From Promicromonospora panici (lineage in GTDB: Bacteria > Actinomycetota > Actinomycetes > Actinomycetales > Cellulomonadaceae), in contig NZ_UWYY01000006.1 of assembly GCF_900608595.1 (NCBI RefSeq), positions 186,001 to 250,000 on the forward strand: DNA of 64,000 nt. The letters run 5' to 3'. Below are positions 43,390 to 50,673 of this stretch, piece after piece (within the stretch, counting starts at the first letter, position 1; each line of letters starts with the position of its first letter). Below the pieces are notes generated by a model, which made no database searches, was not told where the DNA came from, and worked only from the letters and a program-made list of their open reading frames with translations. Made by a program: the position numbers and the translations under genes.

Positions 43390-44028
43390 ATGCACATCCA
43401 TGCGCTGAGCAACAACGGGACCACGCCCGACGGCGTCCTGGTGCGCCGGGATTCGCAGACGCACGACAACCTCCGGGTGCTCGACTCGGTGCTCGCCATG
43501 CGCCCCACGCCCGACGTCGTGCTGCGGGCGCGGCAGCGCGTCGAGTACGACGGTGACGTCCGCCGCTGGGTGCGCTACTCCCTGCAGCGCGAGCCCGGCG
43601 GCGTGGACGTCGCGTTCGAGCGCGCCGACCTCCCGCCCGGCGTGGGGAACGGCGTGCCGTCCTTCGCCCGCTACCTCCTGGTGCTGGAGCTCGCGACGGT
43701 CGGCGCATGGGTCGAGTACACCCAGCTCGACGACGCGGACCCGACCCGCACGCAGCACGCCCTCATGGTCCGCACCGACACCCAGCCGCTCATCCTGCCG
43801 GACGGCATCTCGACGTCGGCCATGCGGATCGACCAGCTGCTCGACGGGAGCCCTGCGAACGCCTTCTGGTGCGACAACTTCGGCGTGCTCCAGGCCGACT
43901 ACATCGAGACGTTCCCCGACGGCAGCCAGATCACCGGCGTCTCCTGGCGCACCACGTGGGAGGACATCGAGCCGCGGCTCGACGCCGAGGTGCGCCGCGC
44001 CCTGGACGCGTCCGGCATCCTGGCGTAA
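43390..44028 (+). CDS. Conserved-looking hypothetical protein in the Moco cluster
   Basis: A 212-aa soluble acidic protein without signal peptide, cysteine motif or repeat: only one Cys (in NAFWCDNFG). It looks alpha/beta with Trp/Tyr-rich strands (VRRWVRYSLQ, AFWCDNFGVLQADYIETFPDG, GVSWRTTWEDIE). I do not recognise the family. It reads away from moeA (102 bp) and towards the DUF1918 gene. Codon bias is native, so it is probably real. Confidence 0.7.
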   Translation: MHIHALSNNGTTPDGVLVRRDSQTHDNLRVLDSVLAMRPTPDVVLRARQRVEYDGDVRRWVRYSLQREPGGVDVAFERADLPPGVGNGVPSFARYLLVLELATVGAWVEYTQLDDADPTRTQHALMVRTDTQPLILPDGISTSAMRIDQLLDGSPANAFWCDNFGVLQADYIETFPDGSQITGVSWRTTWEDIEPRLDAEVRRALDASGILA

Positions 44029-44077
44029 CGCTCCGTCGAGCCCGTGCCCGTGCCGCTCCGGTCGGCGCACCATGGGG

Positions 44078-44566
44078 CTACTTGTGCAGGTGCGCCTTGT
44101 GCCCGACGGCGGCCGAGACATCCGCCTCGGCCACGGTGAGCAGCCGGTCGGCCAGCCGCCGCAGCGCCCGTCCGGCGGCGATCTCGTCGCCGATCAGCGG
44201 AACCTCGGGATCCTCCGGCGCCTTCCTGGCGTGCCCGACGGCGCGCAAAGCATCCGGCGGGCCGTTCATCACGGTGGCCTCGGCCGTTGTGCTGCCGCCC
44301 GACTCGACCACGGTGATCCGCACGTCCCAGGTGAGTGAACGGGCCTGCCGTGCCTCACGCCACTCGTCCGAGCCGGCCTCGACCTGCCGGTCGACTATCG
44401 TGTCCGCGCCGGGGTAGACGAGCGTCTCCTCGCCGGTGTCGGACCACTTCACCCGAAAGGGCGGCGAGCCGTCGCCGTGCGGACACTCGGTCACCACGCC
44501 GTCCCGCACGGCGCCACCGACCACTCCCGAGGCGGTGACTATCCGGTCGCCCACTGCTGCCTTCAT
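44078..44566 (-). CDS. DUF1918-DUF1876 fusion protein
   Basis: A 162-aa protein; GAGGAGG lies just before the ATG at 44566. Residues 1-57 are DUF1918 (MKAAVGDRIVTASGVVGG, FRVKWSDTGEETLVYPGAD), a small SH3-like barrel. Residues about 77-155 are DUF1876 (SLTWDVRITVVESGGSTTAEA, then PEVPLIGDEIAAGRALRRLAD). The two usually occur as separate small actinobacterial proteins, some linked to stress or redox responses in mycobacteria; function is unknown. Confidence 0.82.
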   Translation of the reverse strand: MKAAVGDRIVTASGVVGGAVRDGVVTECPHGDGSPPFRVKWSDTGEETLVYPGADTIVDRQVEAGSDEWREARQARSLTWDVRITVVESGGSTTAEATVMNGPPDALRAVGHARKAPEDPEVPLIGDEIAAGRALRRLADRLLTVAEADVSAAVGHKAHLHK

Positions 44567-44741
44567 GGGGTCCTCCTCGCGTCGTTGCGTTCCTTCCATC
44601 ATCGCCCAGCACGGGCCCCGCTGTCAGACGCAGCGGTAACTCGCACGACATCAGCGCTTGACGCGTGCGTGCGATTCTGAGACCGGAGGGTGTGAGCCGG
44701 GACGCGTGGCCCGGACGTGCGATCGAGGAGAGGGGTGTCGC

Positions 44742-46037
44742 GTGCGGGATCTGCTGCCGCAGCTGCTGGCCTGGTGGCGCGCCGACGAGCGCGCGGCCGT
44801 GGCCACGGTGGTGCGCACCTTCCGGTCCGCGCCCCGCGAACCCGGCGCCGCGATGGCGGTCGGGCCGAGCGGCGAGGTGATCGGGTCCGTGTCCGGCGGC
44901 TGTGTCGAAGGCGCCGTGTACGACCTCTGCCTGGAGGTCGCCGAGACCGGCCGCCCGGTCCTCGTCCGGTACGGCGTCTCCGACGAAACCGCTTTCGACG
45001 TCGGCCTGACCTGCGGCGGAACCATCGAGATCTTCGTCGCGCCGCTCTCGCGCACCGCCTGGCCGTCGTTCGACCGGTTCGCTTCGCGTGTGCTGGGCAC
45101 GGACCCCACGCTGCCCGACGGCGCCCCACCCGCCTCGGGCGTCTGCCTCGCCACGGTCATCGCGACGCCCGACGGCGAGGGTTCGGCGCTCGGCCGGACG
45201 CTGGTCGTCGGGAGCGGTGAGCCGAACCGAGCCCCGGGGTCGCCGTGCGTACCGAGTGATTGGGCCCAAGAAACGCCGTTCTTCGGGCCCAATCACTCGG
45301 TCACGGACGGGCTCGGGGACGACGGGCTCGGCGACGGCGGGCTCGGGGACGGCGGGCTCGGGGACGGCGGGCTCGGCGACGGCGGGCTCGGCGCGGCGGT
45401 GGGCGCGGACGCCGTCGGGCAGATTGCCGCCGGGCTCTCCGCCGTGCGGGAGTACGGGCCACGCGGCGAGCGGACCGGGACGGGGACGCGGGTGTTCCTG
45501 CAGGTCTTCGCGCCGCGCCCGCGGCTGCTGGTGTTCGGCGCCATTGACTTCGCCGCCGCCATGGCGCGCGCCGGGCGGCTGCTCGGGTACCGCGTCACGG
45601 TGTGCGACGCCCGCCCGATCTTCGCGACGGCGGCCCGCTTCCCGGAGGCGGACGAGGTGGTCGTCGACTGGCCGCACCGGTACCTCGCCGCCGAGATCGA
45701 GGCGGGCCGGGTCGCCGAGCACGACGCCGTGTGCGTGCTGACGCACGACCCGAAGTTCGACGTGCCGCTGCTGCGCACGGCGCTCACGGAGCTGCCGGCC
45801 GGCACCTACGTGGGCGCGATGGGCTCGCGCCGGGCGCACGAGGAACGGGAGGCCAGGCTGATCGAGGACGGCGTCCCGCCCGAGGCGCTGGCCCGGCTGC
45901 GCAGCCCGATCGGGCTCGACCTCGGCGCGCGCACCCCGGACGAGACCGCGGTGTCGATCGCCGCTGAGATGATCGCGGCCCGGTCGGGCGCCTCGGCCCG
46001 GCCACTGCGCGAGACGGACGGCCCGATCCACGGCTGA
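44742..46037 (+). CDS. xdhC: XdhC/CoxI-family molybdoenzyme maturation protein with repeat insertion
   Basis: A 431-aa protein starting at GTG with GAGGAGAGGGG upstream. The N-terminal XdhC_CoxI domain (about 1-130) has TFRSAPREPGAAMAV, SVSGGCVEGAVYD and DVGLTCGGTIEIF. The C-terminal Rossmann-like domain (about 260-405) has RLLVFGAIDFAAAMARAG and YVGAMGSRRAHEER; the Gly-rich loop is GAIDFA. XdhC proteins load sulfurated Moco into xanthine dehydrogenase or CO dehydrogenase; no such enzyme is in the window. The interdomain linker (about 165-220) is encoded by a palindrome (45251-45301) and six 15-bp repeats giving GLGDG units; the frame stays open. Confidence 0.85.
   Translation: MRDLLPQLLAWWRADERAAVATVVRTFRSAPREPGAAMAVGPSGEVIGSVSGGCVEGAVYDLCLEVAETGRPVLVRYGVSDETAFDVGLTCGGTIEIFVAPLSRTAWPSFDRFASRVLGTDPTLPDGAPPASGVCLATVIATPDGEGSALGRTLVVGSGEPNRAPGSPCVPSDWAQETPFFGPNHSVTDGLGDDGLGDGGLGDGGLGDGGLGDGGLGAAVGADAVGQIAAGLSAVREYGPRGERTGTGTRVFLQVFAPRPRLLVFGAIDFAAAMARAGRLLGYRVTVCDARPIFATAARFPEADEVVVDWPHRYLAAEIEAGRVAEHDAVCVLTHDPKFDVPLLRTALTELPAGTYVGAMGSRRAHEEREARLIEDGVPPEALARLRSPIGLDLGARTPDETAVSIAAEMIAARSGASARPLRETDGPIHG
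45251..45301. repeat. Perfect 17-bp-arm hairpin inside the xdhC coding sequence
   Basis: ACCGAGTGATTGGGCCC (45251-45267) and its exact complement (45285-45301) enclose a 17-nt loop whose ends AAGAA/TTCTT can also pair. The sequence reads in frame as VPSDWAQETPFFGPNHSVT. It resembles the long intergenic hairpins of this window but lies within a gene. Confidence 0.9.
45306..45395 (+). repeat. Six tandem 15-bp repeats encoding GLGDG
   Basis: Units of the type GRCGGGCTCGGSGAC start at 45306, 45321, 45336, 45351, 45366 and 45381. They encode D/G-GLGD pentapeptides, a flexible acidic linker in the XdhC protein. They begin 4 bp after the hairpin. Copy number is likely to vary between strains. Confidence 0.92.
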
Positions 46038-46160
46038 CCTGACCGCCGGTCCGGCCAGCCAAGGACTGACTCTGGTTGACAAGGCGCCGGGCGACCGTTA
46101 TCGGGCAGGTTGTGGCTCTGCCAAGGCCTGCTGAACACGAGTCAGCTCGCCGTCCCCGGC

Positions 46161-46514
46161 TCAGTCACGGTGCTGCACGATGTTGATCACGTTGCCGTCC
46201 GGCGCCCGGACGAGGAACCTGCGCACGCCCCATGACTCCGTCGTCAGCGGGTGCACGATCACGTAGCCGAGCGCCCGCGCCTCGTCGTAGGCGGCGTCGA
46301 CGTCGACCGCGTGGACCGAGACGACCGCGTCCTCGGGCGCTGTCGAGTCGCGTGTCAGGAGCTGGACGTTCGCCCCGCTCTCGGACGAGGTGAAGCGGGC
46401 CACCCAGCCCAGGTTGAACTCCTCGGTGCGCAGCCCGAGGTAGTCGGTGTAGAAGCCTTTGGCAGCATCGACGTCGGGCACCCGAAGGTTGGCCGTGATG
46501 CGTGTGGCGCGCAT
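46161..46514 (-). CDS. VOC (glyoxalase/bleomycin-resistance) superfamily protein
   Basis: A 117-aa one-module-pair VOC protein with TANLRVPDVDAAKGFYTDYLGL at the N-terminus and GVRRFLVRAPDGNVINIVQHRD at the end. Possible metal ligands include His in HPLTTESWG and the terminal region. The start at 46514 has GAGGAGG upstream. Function (isomerase, dioxygenase or drug sequestration) cannot be assigned. Divergent from the S66 peptidase, 59 bp apart. Confidence 0.88.
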   Translation of the reverse strand: MRATRITANLRVPDVDAAKGFYTDYLGLRTEEFNLGWVARFTSSESGANVQLLTRDSTAPEDAVVSVHAVDVDAAYDEARALGYVIVHPLTTESWGVRRFLVRAPDGNVINIVQHRD

Positions 46515-46573
46515 GGTTCCTCCTCGCGGAAATACGGACGCCGGCGCCGGAGGCCCCGACCTATGCTGCGGGC

Positions 46574-47575
46574 ATGTCAGCGCACGTTCAGGCCATCGTC
46601 CCGCCCAAGCTCCGCCACGGCGACACCATCCGCGTGATCGCGCCCGCACGGTCGCGGGCCCTGGTCATGGAGCACGACAACACCCGGTGGATCGACGAAC
46701 GGCTCGCCGGCATGGGACTCACCCTCACGTTCGGTGAGCACGTCGACGAGGACGACCAGTTCCGCAGCGGCTCCATCGAGCACCGGGTGGCCGACCTGCA
46801 CGCAGCGTTCGCCGACCCCGACGTCGCCGGGATCCTCACCGTGATCGGCGGGTTCAACAGCAACGAGCTGCTCCCCCACCTGGACTTCGACCTCATCGCC
46901 GCCAACCCCAAGGTGTTCTGCGGCTTCTCGGACATCAGCGCACTGCAGAACGCGATCCTCGCCCGCACCGGCCTGGTCACCTACTCGGGCCCGCACTGGT
47001 CGAGCTGGGGCATGCGCGACCACTTCGAGCCCACCGGAGACTGGTTCCGCGCGGCCGTCATGGACGACGCCCCGATCACCGTCGAACCGTCGCGGGCCTG
47101 GACCGACGACCTGTGGTTCCTGGACCAGGACACACGCACCGCCGTCCCGAACGAGGGCTGGTGGCCACTGCGCCCCGGGCAGGCCGCGGGCCGGATCGTC
47201 GGCGGCAACCTCGCCACGCTCAGCCTGCTCCAGGGCACCGCGTACATGCCGTCGCTCGACGGCGCGCTCCTCTTCCTCGAGGACGACTTCGAGTCGGACG
47301 CCGCGCACTTCGCGCGCTACCTCACCTCGCTGCTCCAGCTGCCCGACGCCGACGGCGTCACCGGGCTGGTCGTCGGCCGGTTCCAGCGGGCCTCCGCCGT
47401 GACGCGCGAGGCGCTCGACGAGATCGTCGCCCGTCAGCCCGCGCTGAGCGGCAAGCCGGTGCTGGCCGGCGTGGACTTCGGGCACACCAGCCCGCTGCTC
47501 ACCTTCCCGGTCGGCGGGACGGCGGAGGTCGCCGTCGGCCCGGTCGAGGCCGGCCTGACGATCACGCGGCACTGA
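46574..47575 (+). CDS. S66 family LD-carboxypeptidase-like protein
   Basis: A 333-aa cytoplasmic serine peptidase. The nucleophile is Ser119 in VFCGFSDISALQ; VIGGFNSNELLPHLD and the C-terminal VLAGVDFGHTSPLLTFPVGG (His of the triad) are present. S66 enzymes are either murein tetrapeptide LD-carboxypeptidases (LdcA) or MccF-like immunity proteins that cleave microcin C-type adenylates. The sequence alone does not separate these; the DTIRVIAPARS start and long insert are more MccF-like, a weak inference. Confidence 0.85.
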   Translation: MSAHVQAIVPPKLRHGDTIRVIAPARSRALVMEHDNTRWIDERLAGMGLTLTFGEHVDEDDQFRSGSIEHRVADLHAAFADPDVAGILTVIGGFNSNELLPHLDFDLIAANPKVFCGFSDISALQNAILARTGLVTYSGPHWSSWGMRDHFEPTGDWFRAAVMDDAPITVEPSRAWTDDLWFLDQDTRTAVPNEGWWPLRPGQAAGRIVGGNLATLSLLQGTAYMPSLDGALLFLEDDFESDAAHFARYLTSLLQLPDADGVTGLVVGRFQRASAVTREALDEIVARQPALSGKPVLAGVDFGHTSPLLTFPVGGTAEVAVGPVEAGLTITRH

Positions 47576-47607
47576 ACCGACGTCGTCCGCCGTCGGCGAA
47601 CCCGGAA

Positions 47608-47628
47608 ATTGAGTCGGGTCGACTCAGG
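47608..47628 (+). promoter_or_regulatory. HAIR-type operator (HspR site) upstream of hsp20
   Basis: ATTGAGT-N7-ACTCAGG, close to the HAIR consensus CTTGAGT-N7-ACTCAAG recognised by HspR, with the exact 7-bp spacer. It lies 38 bp before the Hsp20 start codon. It suggests heat-inducible release from HspR repression, as for hsp20 and dnaK in other actinobacteria. Confidence 0.8.
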
Positions 47629-47665
47629 TTGAGACTGACATCAATCCCATCCGGAGGAGAACACC

Positions 47666-48085
47666 ATGACCACCGTTCTGACAACTCGTTCCCCGTTCGC
47701 CCGCACCTGGCTCCGCGACCCGTGGAGCCAGCAGCTCGCCGCCGAGGGCCCCGTGCCCGCGGCCGACGTCTACCGTGAGGGCGAGGACCTCGTCGCCCGC
47801 CTCGACCTGCCGGGCGTCGACCCGGCCGGCGACATCACCGTCGAGGTCGAGGGCCGCAGGCTCGTCGTGCGCGGCGAGCGCAAGGACCAGCGCTCGGAGG
47901 AGTCCGAGGGCCGCCGCATCTCGGAGGTCCGCTTCGGCGCCTTCCGCCGCACCGTCACGCTGCCGAAGGCCGTGGACGGCGACGCCGTCCGCGCGTCCTA
48001 CGACGCTGGCGTGCTGACGGTCACCGTGCCGGGCGTCTTCGCCGGCACGACGCCACAGCGCATCGAGGTCACCACCGCCGCCTGA
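47666..48085 (+). CDS. Hsp20 small heat shock protein
   Basis: A 139-aa alpha-crystallin-type chaperone. The ACD spans about 31-128: ADVYREGEDLVARLDLPGVD, ITVEVEGRRLVVRGER, FGAFRRTVTLPKAVD and GVLTVTVPG. The C-terminal I-X-I-like anchor is reduced to RIEV. GGAGG precedes the ATG. It holds unfolded proteins under heat stress. An HspR HAIR operator precedes it and a strong hairpin follows, so it is probably a single-gene unit. Confidence 0.95.
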   Translation: MTTVLTTRSPFARTWLRDPWSQQLAAEGPVPAADVYREGEDLVARLDLPGVDPAGDITVEVEGRRLVVRGERKDQRSEESEGRRISEVRFGAFRRTVTLPKAVDGDAVRASYDAGVLTVTVPGVFAGTTPQRIEVTTAA

Positions 48086-48104
48086 TCACCTCAGCCGGCT
48101 TCCC

Positions 48105-48140
48105 GACGGCGCCCGACCGCACCCGCGGTCGGGCGCCGTC
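48105..48140 (+). terminator. 16-bp-arm perfect hairpin after hsp20
   Basis: GACGGCGCCCGACCGC (48105-48120), loop ACCC, then the exact complement (48125-48140), followed by TGCGTT. It begins 19 bp after the hsp20 stop. Strong factor-independent-like terminator stem, with only a weak T-tract. Confidence 0.88.
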
Positions 48141-48349
48141 TGCGTTGCCGTGGGACGACGTCGGGGAAAACCCGTATGTGCTGGTCCGCCCGTTGTGCGC
48201 CGCGGGACGGCCCCGAATACTTCTCGTGAGCACCGTTTCGTCAACACTCACGCATCGCCCGTGGCACAGGGGGCACGCGCGACTGCTGCAGCTATGCCTG
48301 TCGCGCTGTTCCGTGCGGCGGGAGGGACATGTTCGCGAAGGAGCGTTCG

Positions 48350-49675
48350 ATGCGTAGCACGAGACACCGCACCACCCGCACCGCACTGACGGCGGCCGCC
48401 GCCCTGGCACTGGTCCTGTCGGCCTCGCTCGCGGCCTCGGCGGCGGCGCCCCGGACGGGCGCCGGAGTGGCGCCCGACGGCGGAGGCGGCCGAACCGCTC
48501 AGTCCGCCGAGTCCGCCCAGTCCGCCGAGTCCGCCCAGTCCGCCGAGGCTGTCACGGCCGCCCTGACCTGGTCCGACGAGTTCAACGGCGCCGCGGGCAG
48601 CGCACCCGACGGCGCGAACTGGAACTTCGAGACCGGCGCCGGCGGCTGGGGCAACAACGAGCTGCAGAACTACACCAGCTCCCGGCAGAACTCCGCACTG
48701 GACGGCAACGGCAACCTCGTCATCACCGCCCGGCAGGACGGCAACGGCGGCTACACCTCCGCCCGGCTGACGACCAAGGGAAAGGTCCAGCCGCAGTACG
48801 GCCGCCTCGAGGCCCGGATCAAGATCCCGCGCGGGCAGGGCATCTGGCCCGCCTTCTGGATGCTCGGCGGCCAGTTCCCGGGCACACCGTGGCCCAACTC
48901 CGGCGAGATCGACATCATGGAGAACATCGGCCGCGAGCCGCACCTGGTGCACGGCACGCTGCACGGCCCGGGTTACTCGGGCGGCAATCCGATCACCGGG
49001 CACTACATGCACCCGCAGGGCTGGTCGTTCGCCGACGACTTCCACACCTTCGCGATCGACTGGAGCCCCAACTCGATCACCTGGCTCGTGGACGGGAACG
49101 CTTACCAGACGTTCACCCCGGCGAACACCGGGAGCAATCCCTGGGTCTTCAACCAGCCGTTCTTCTTCATCCTGAACGTCGCCGTCGGCGGCAACTGGCC
49201 CGGGTACCCGGACGGCACCACGCAGTTCCCGCAGCAGATGGTCGTCGACTACGTCCGCGTCTACGACTCCACGGGCGGCGGGGGCGGCAGCCGCACCGGC
49301 ACGGTCACCGCGAGCAACGGGATCTGCCTCGACGTCGCCGGTGCGAACACGGCCAACGGCACGCCCATCCAGCTCGCAACCTGCAACGGCAACGCGGCCC
49401 AGCAGTGGACAGTCGGCTCGGACGGCACGGTCCGGGCGCTCGGCAAGTGTCTCGACGTCGCAGGTGGGGGCACCGCGGCGGGCACCCCTGTCCAGCTGTG
49501 GGACTGCAACGGGACGGGCGCCCAGCAGTGGACCCACACGAGCGGCACCCAGGCGCTGCGCAACCCGCAGTCCGGACGCTGCCTGCAGCCGGTCGGCCGG
49601 GTGCAGAACGACGGCACCCGCACCGAGATCGCCAACTGCGACGGGAGCGCCGTCCAGCGCTGGGCCCTCCCATAA
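48350..49675 (+). CDS. Secreted GH16 beta-1,3-glucanase-like enzyme with CBM13
   Basis: A 441-aa secreted enzyme. The ATG at 48350 has AAGGAG six bases upstream; ATG at 48329 is an alternative. Signal peptide about 1-33 (Arg-rich start, ALTAAAALALVLSASLAASA). A low-complexity linker QSAESA repeats three times (18-bp DNA units at 48500-48553). The GH16 domain (about 72-305) has the catalytic ExDxxE in GEIDIMENIG (Glu186, Asp188, Glu191). The last about 130 residues are a ricin-type CBM13 with QQW motifs. This fits a laminarinase degrading fungal or algal beta-1,3-glucan. Confidence 0.93.
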   Translation: MRSTRHRTTRTALTAAAALALVLSASLAASAAAPRTGAGVAPDGGGGRTAQSAESAQSAESAQSAEAVTAALTWSDEFNGAAGSAPDGANWNFETGAGGWGNNELQNYTSSRQNSALDGNGNLVITARQDGNGGYTSARLTTKGKVQPQYGRLEARIKIPRGQGIWPAFWMLGGQFPGTPWPNSGEIDIMENIGREPHLVHGTLHGPGYSGGNPITGHYMHPQGWSFADDFHTFAIDWSPNSITWLVDGNAYQTFTPANTGSNPWVFNQPFFFILNVAVGGNWPGYPDGTTQFPQQMVVDYVRVYDSTGGGGGSRTGTVTASNGICLDVAGANTANGTPIQLATCNGNAAQQWTVGSDGTVRALGKCLDVAGGGTAAGTPVQLWDCNGTGAQQWTHTSGTQALRNPQSGRCLQPVGRVQNDGTRTEIANCDGSAVQRWALP

Positions 49676-49681
49676 ACCCAG

Positions 49682-49746
49682 TGGTTGTGGGCGTGATCGT
49701 TGCGCCTAAAACGGGCAGAGATTCGCAACGATCACGCTCACAACCA
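49682..49746. repeat. Palindromic element, copy 4 (forward orientation)
   Basis: Arms 49682-49704 and 49724-49746 match at 22 of 23 positions; core CGCCTAAAACGGGC. It begins 7 bp after the GH16 stop. Its right arm runs into the convergent ROK kinase gene and supplies that gene's last codons TGG TTG TGA (stop at 49738-49740). Confidence 0.92.
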
Positions 49747-50673
49747 AGAAGTGGCGGAAAGGGCGAGGGCGGCGGCGCCCACCACGGTCGCGTCGGCTCC
49801 GAGGAGCGCCGGGCGTACCTCGATCGTGTGCCCCGACACGGGCGGCTCGTCACGCAGCCGGGCCAGGAGCGCGGGTTCCAGCAGGTCCCAGGCGCGGGCC
49901 AGCCCGCCGCCCACCACCACGTGCCCGACGTCGAGCAGCGCCGCCAGCACGAGCACCGCCGAACCGACGGCGTGGCCGGCGTCGGCGAACACCCGGGCCG
50001 CCGTCGGGTCCCCCACACGGGCGCGGGCCTCGATCTCCGCGGCGCCGACACCACCGGCGCCGACCCCACCGACGCCGACCCCACCGACGAGCTCCCCGTA
50101 CCGGCGCTCCACCGATCGGCCCGAGGCCAGCGTCTCGAGGTGCCCGCGCTGGCCGCACGTGCACGCCGCGTCACCGAACCCGGGCATGTGCCCGATCTCC
50201 CCGGCCGCTCCCGCACCGCGGTACAGCGCGCCGTCCAGCCACAACGCTCCTCCCACGCCCGTGCCGAGCGCTATGCCCGCCGCCGAGCCGACTCCGCGGA
50301 CCGCGCCCCAGGTCGCCTCGCCCACGAGGAAGGAGTCGACGTCGTTCGCGACGACGACGGGCAGCCCCGTGCGGGATCCGAGGCCGGTGCGCACGTTCGT
50401 GCCGATCCATCCGGCAAAGGTGTCGCTCGCGGCCAGCACCTCGCCCGTCGCGGGGTCGACGACGCCGGCCGCACCGACGCCGACCGCCGCCACCCGCACG
50501 CCCGCCGAGGCCGCCGCCCGTTCGACCAGCGCGGCGGCGACGTCGAGCATCGCCGCGCCGCCCGACGGCGTCGGCGCGGTCGCCGAGGTGAGCACCTCGC
50601 CGCCGGGCATGACGACTGCGGCGCGGATCTTGGTTCCGCCGATGTCGACGCCCGCTGTGGGCCCGTCCGTCAT
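49738..50673 (-). CDS. ROK-family sugar kinase
   Basis: A 311-aa kinase. Phosphate-binding motif GVDIGGTKIRAAVV at about 8-21, catalytic Asp in VVANDVDSF and IALGTGVGGALWLDG follow ROK rules. The zinc motif is CTCGQRGHLE, with His replacing the third Cys of the usual CXCGXXGCXE. An insertion of Gly/Val repeats (GGVGVGGVGAGGVGA) lies at about 205-220. It probably phosphorylates a hexose or amino sugar delivered by the coupled Dpp-type importer; the start overlaps the ATPase stop by one base (TGATG). Confidence 0.87.
   Translation of the reverse strand: MTDGPTAGVDIGGTKIRAAVVMPGGEVLTSATAPTPSGGAAMLDVAAALVERAAASAGVRVAAVGVGAAGVVDPATGEVLAASDTFAGWIGTNVRTGLGSRTGLPVVVANDVDSFLVGEATWGAVRGVGSAAGIALGTGVGGALWLDGALYRGAGAAGEIGHMPGFGDAACTCGQRGHLETLASGRSVERRYGELVGGVGVGGVGAGGVGAAEIEARARVGDPTAARVFADAGHAVGSAVLVLAALLDVGHVVVGGGLARAWDLLEPALLARLRDEPPVSGHTIEVRPALLGADATVVGAAALALSATSWL

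Noticed and set aside
46038..46160. A terminator hairpin between xdhC and the VOC gene
   Set aside because: Only 7-bp arms (CTGACTC/GAGTCAG) far apart; not convincing compared with the other junctions.
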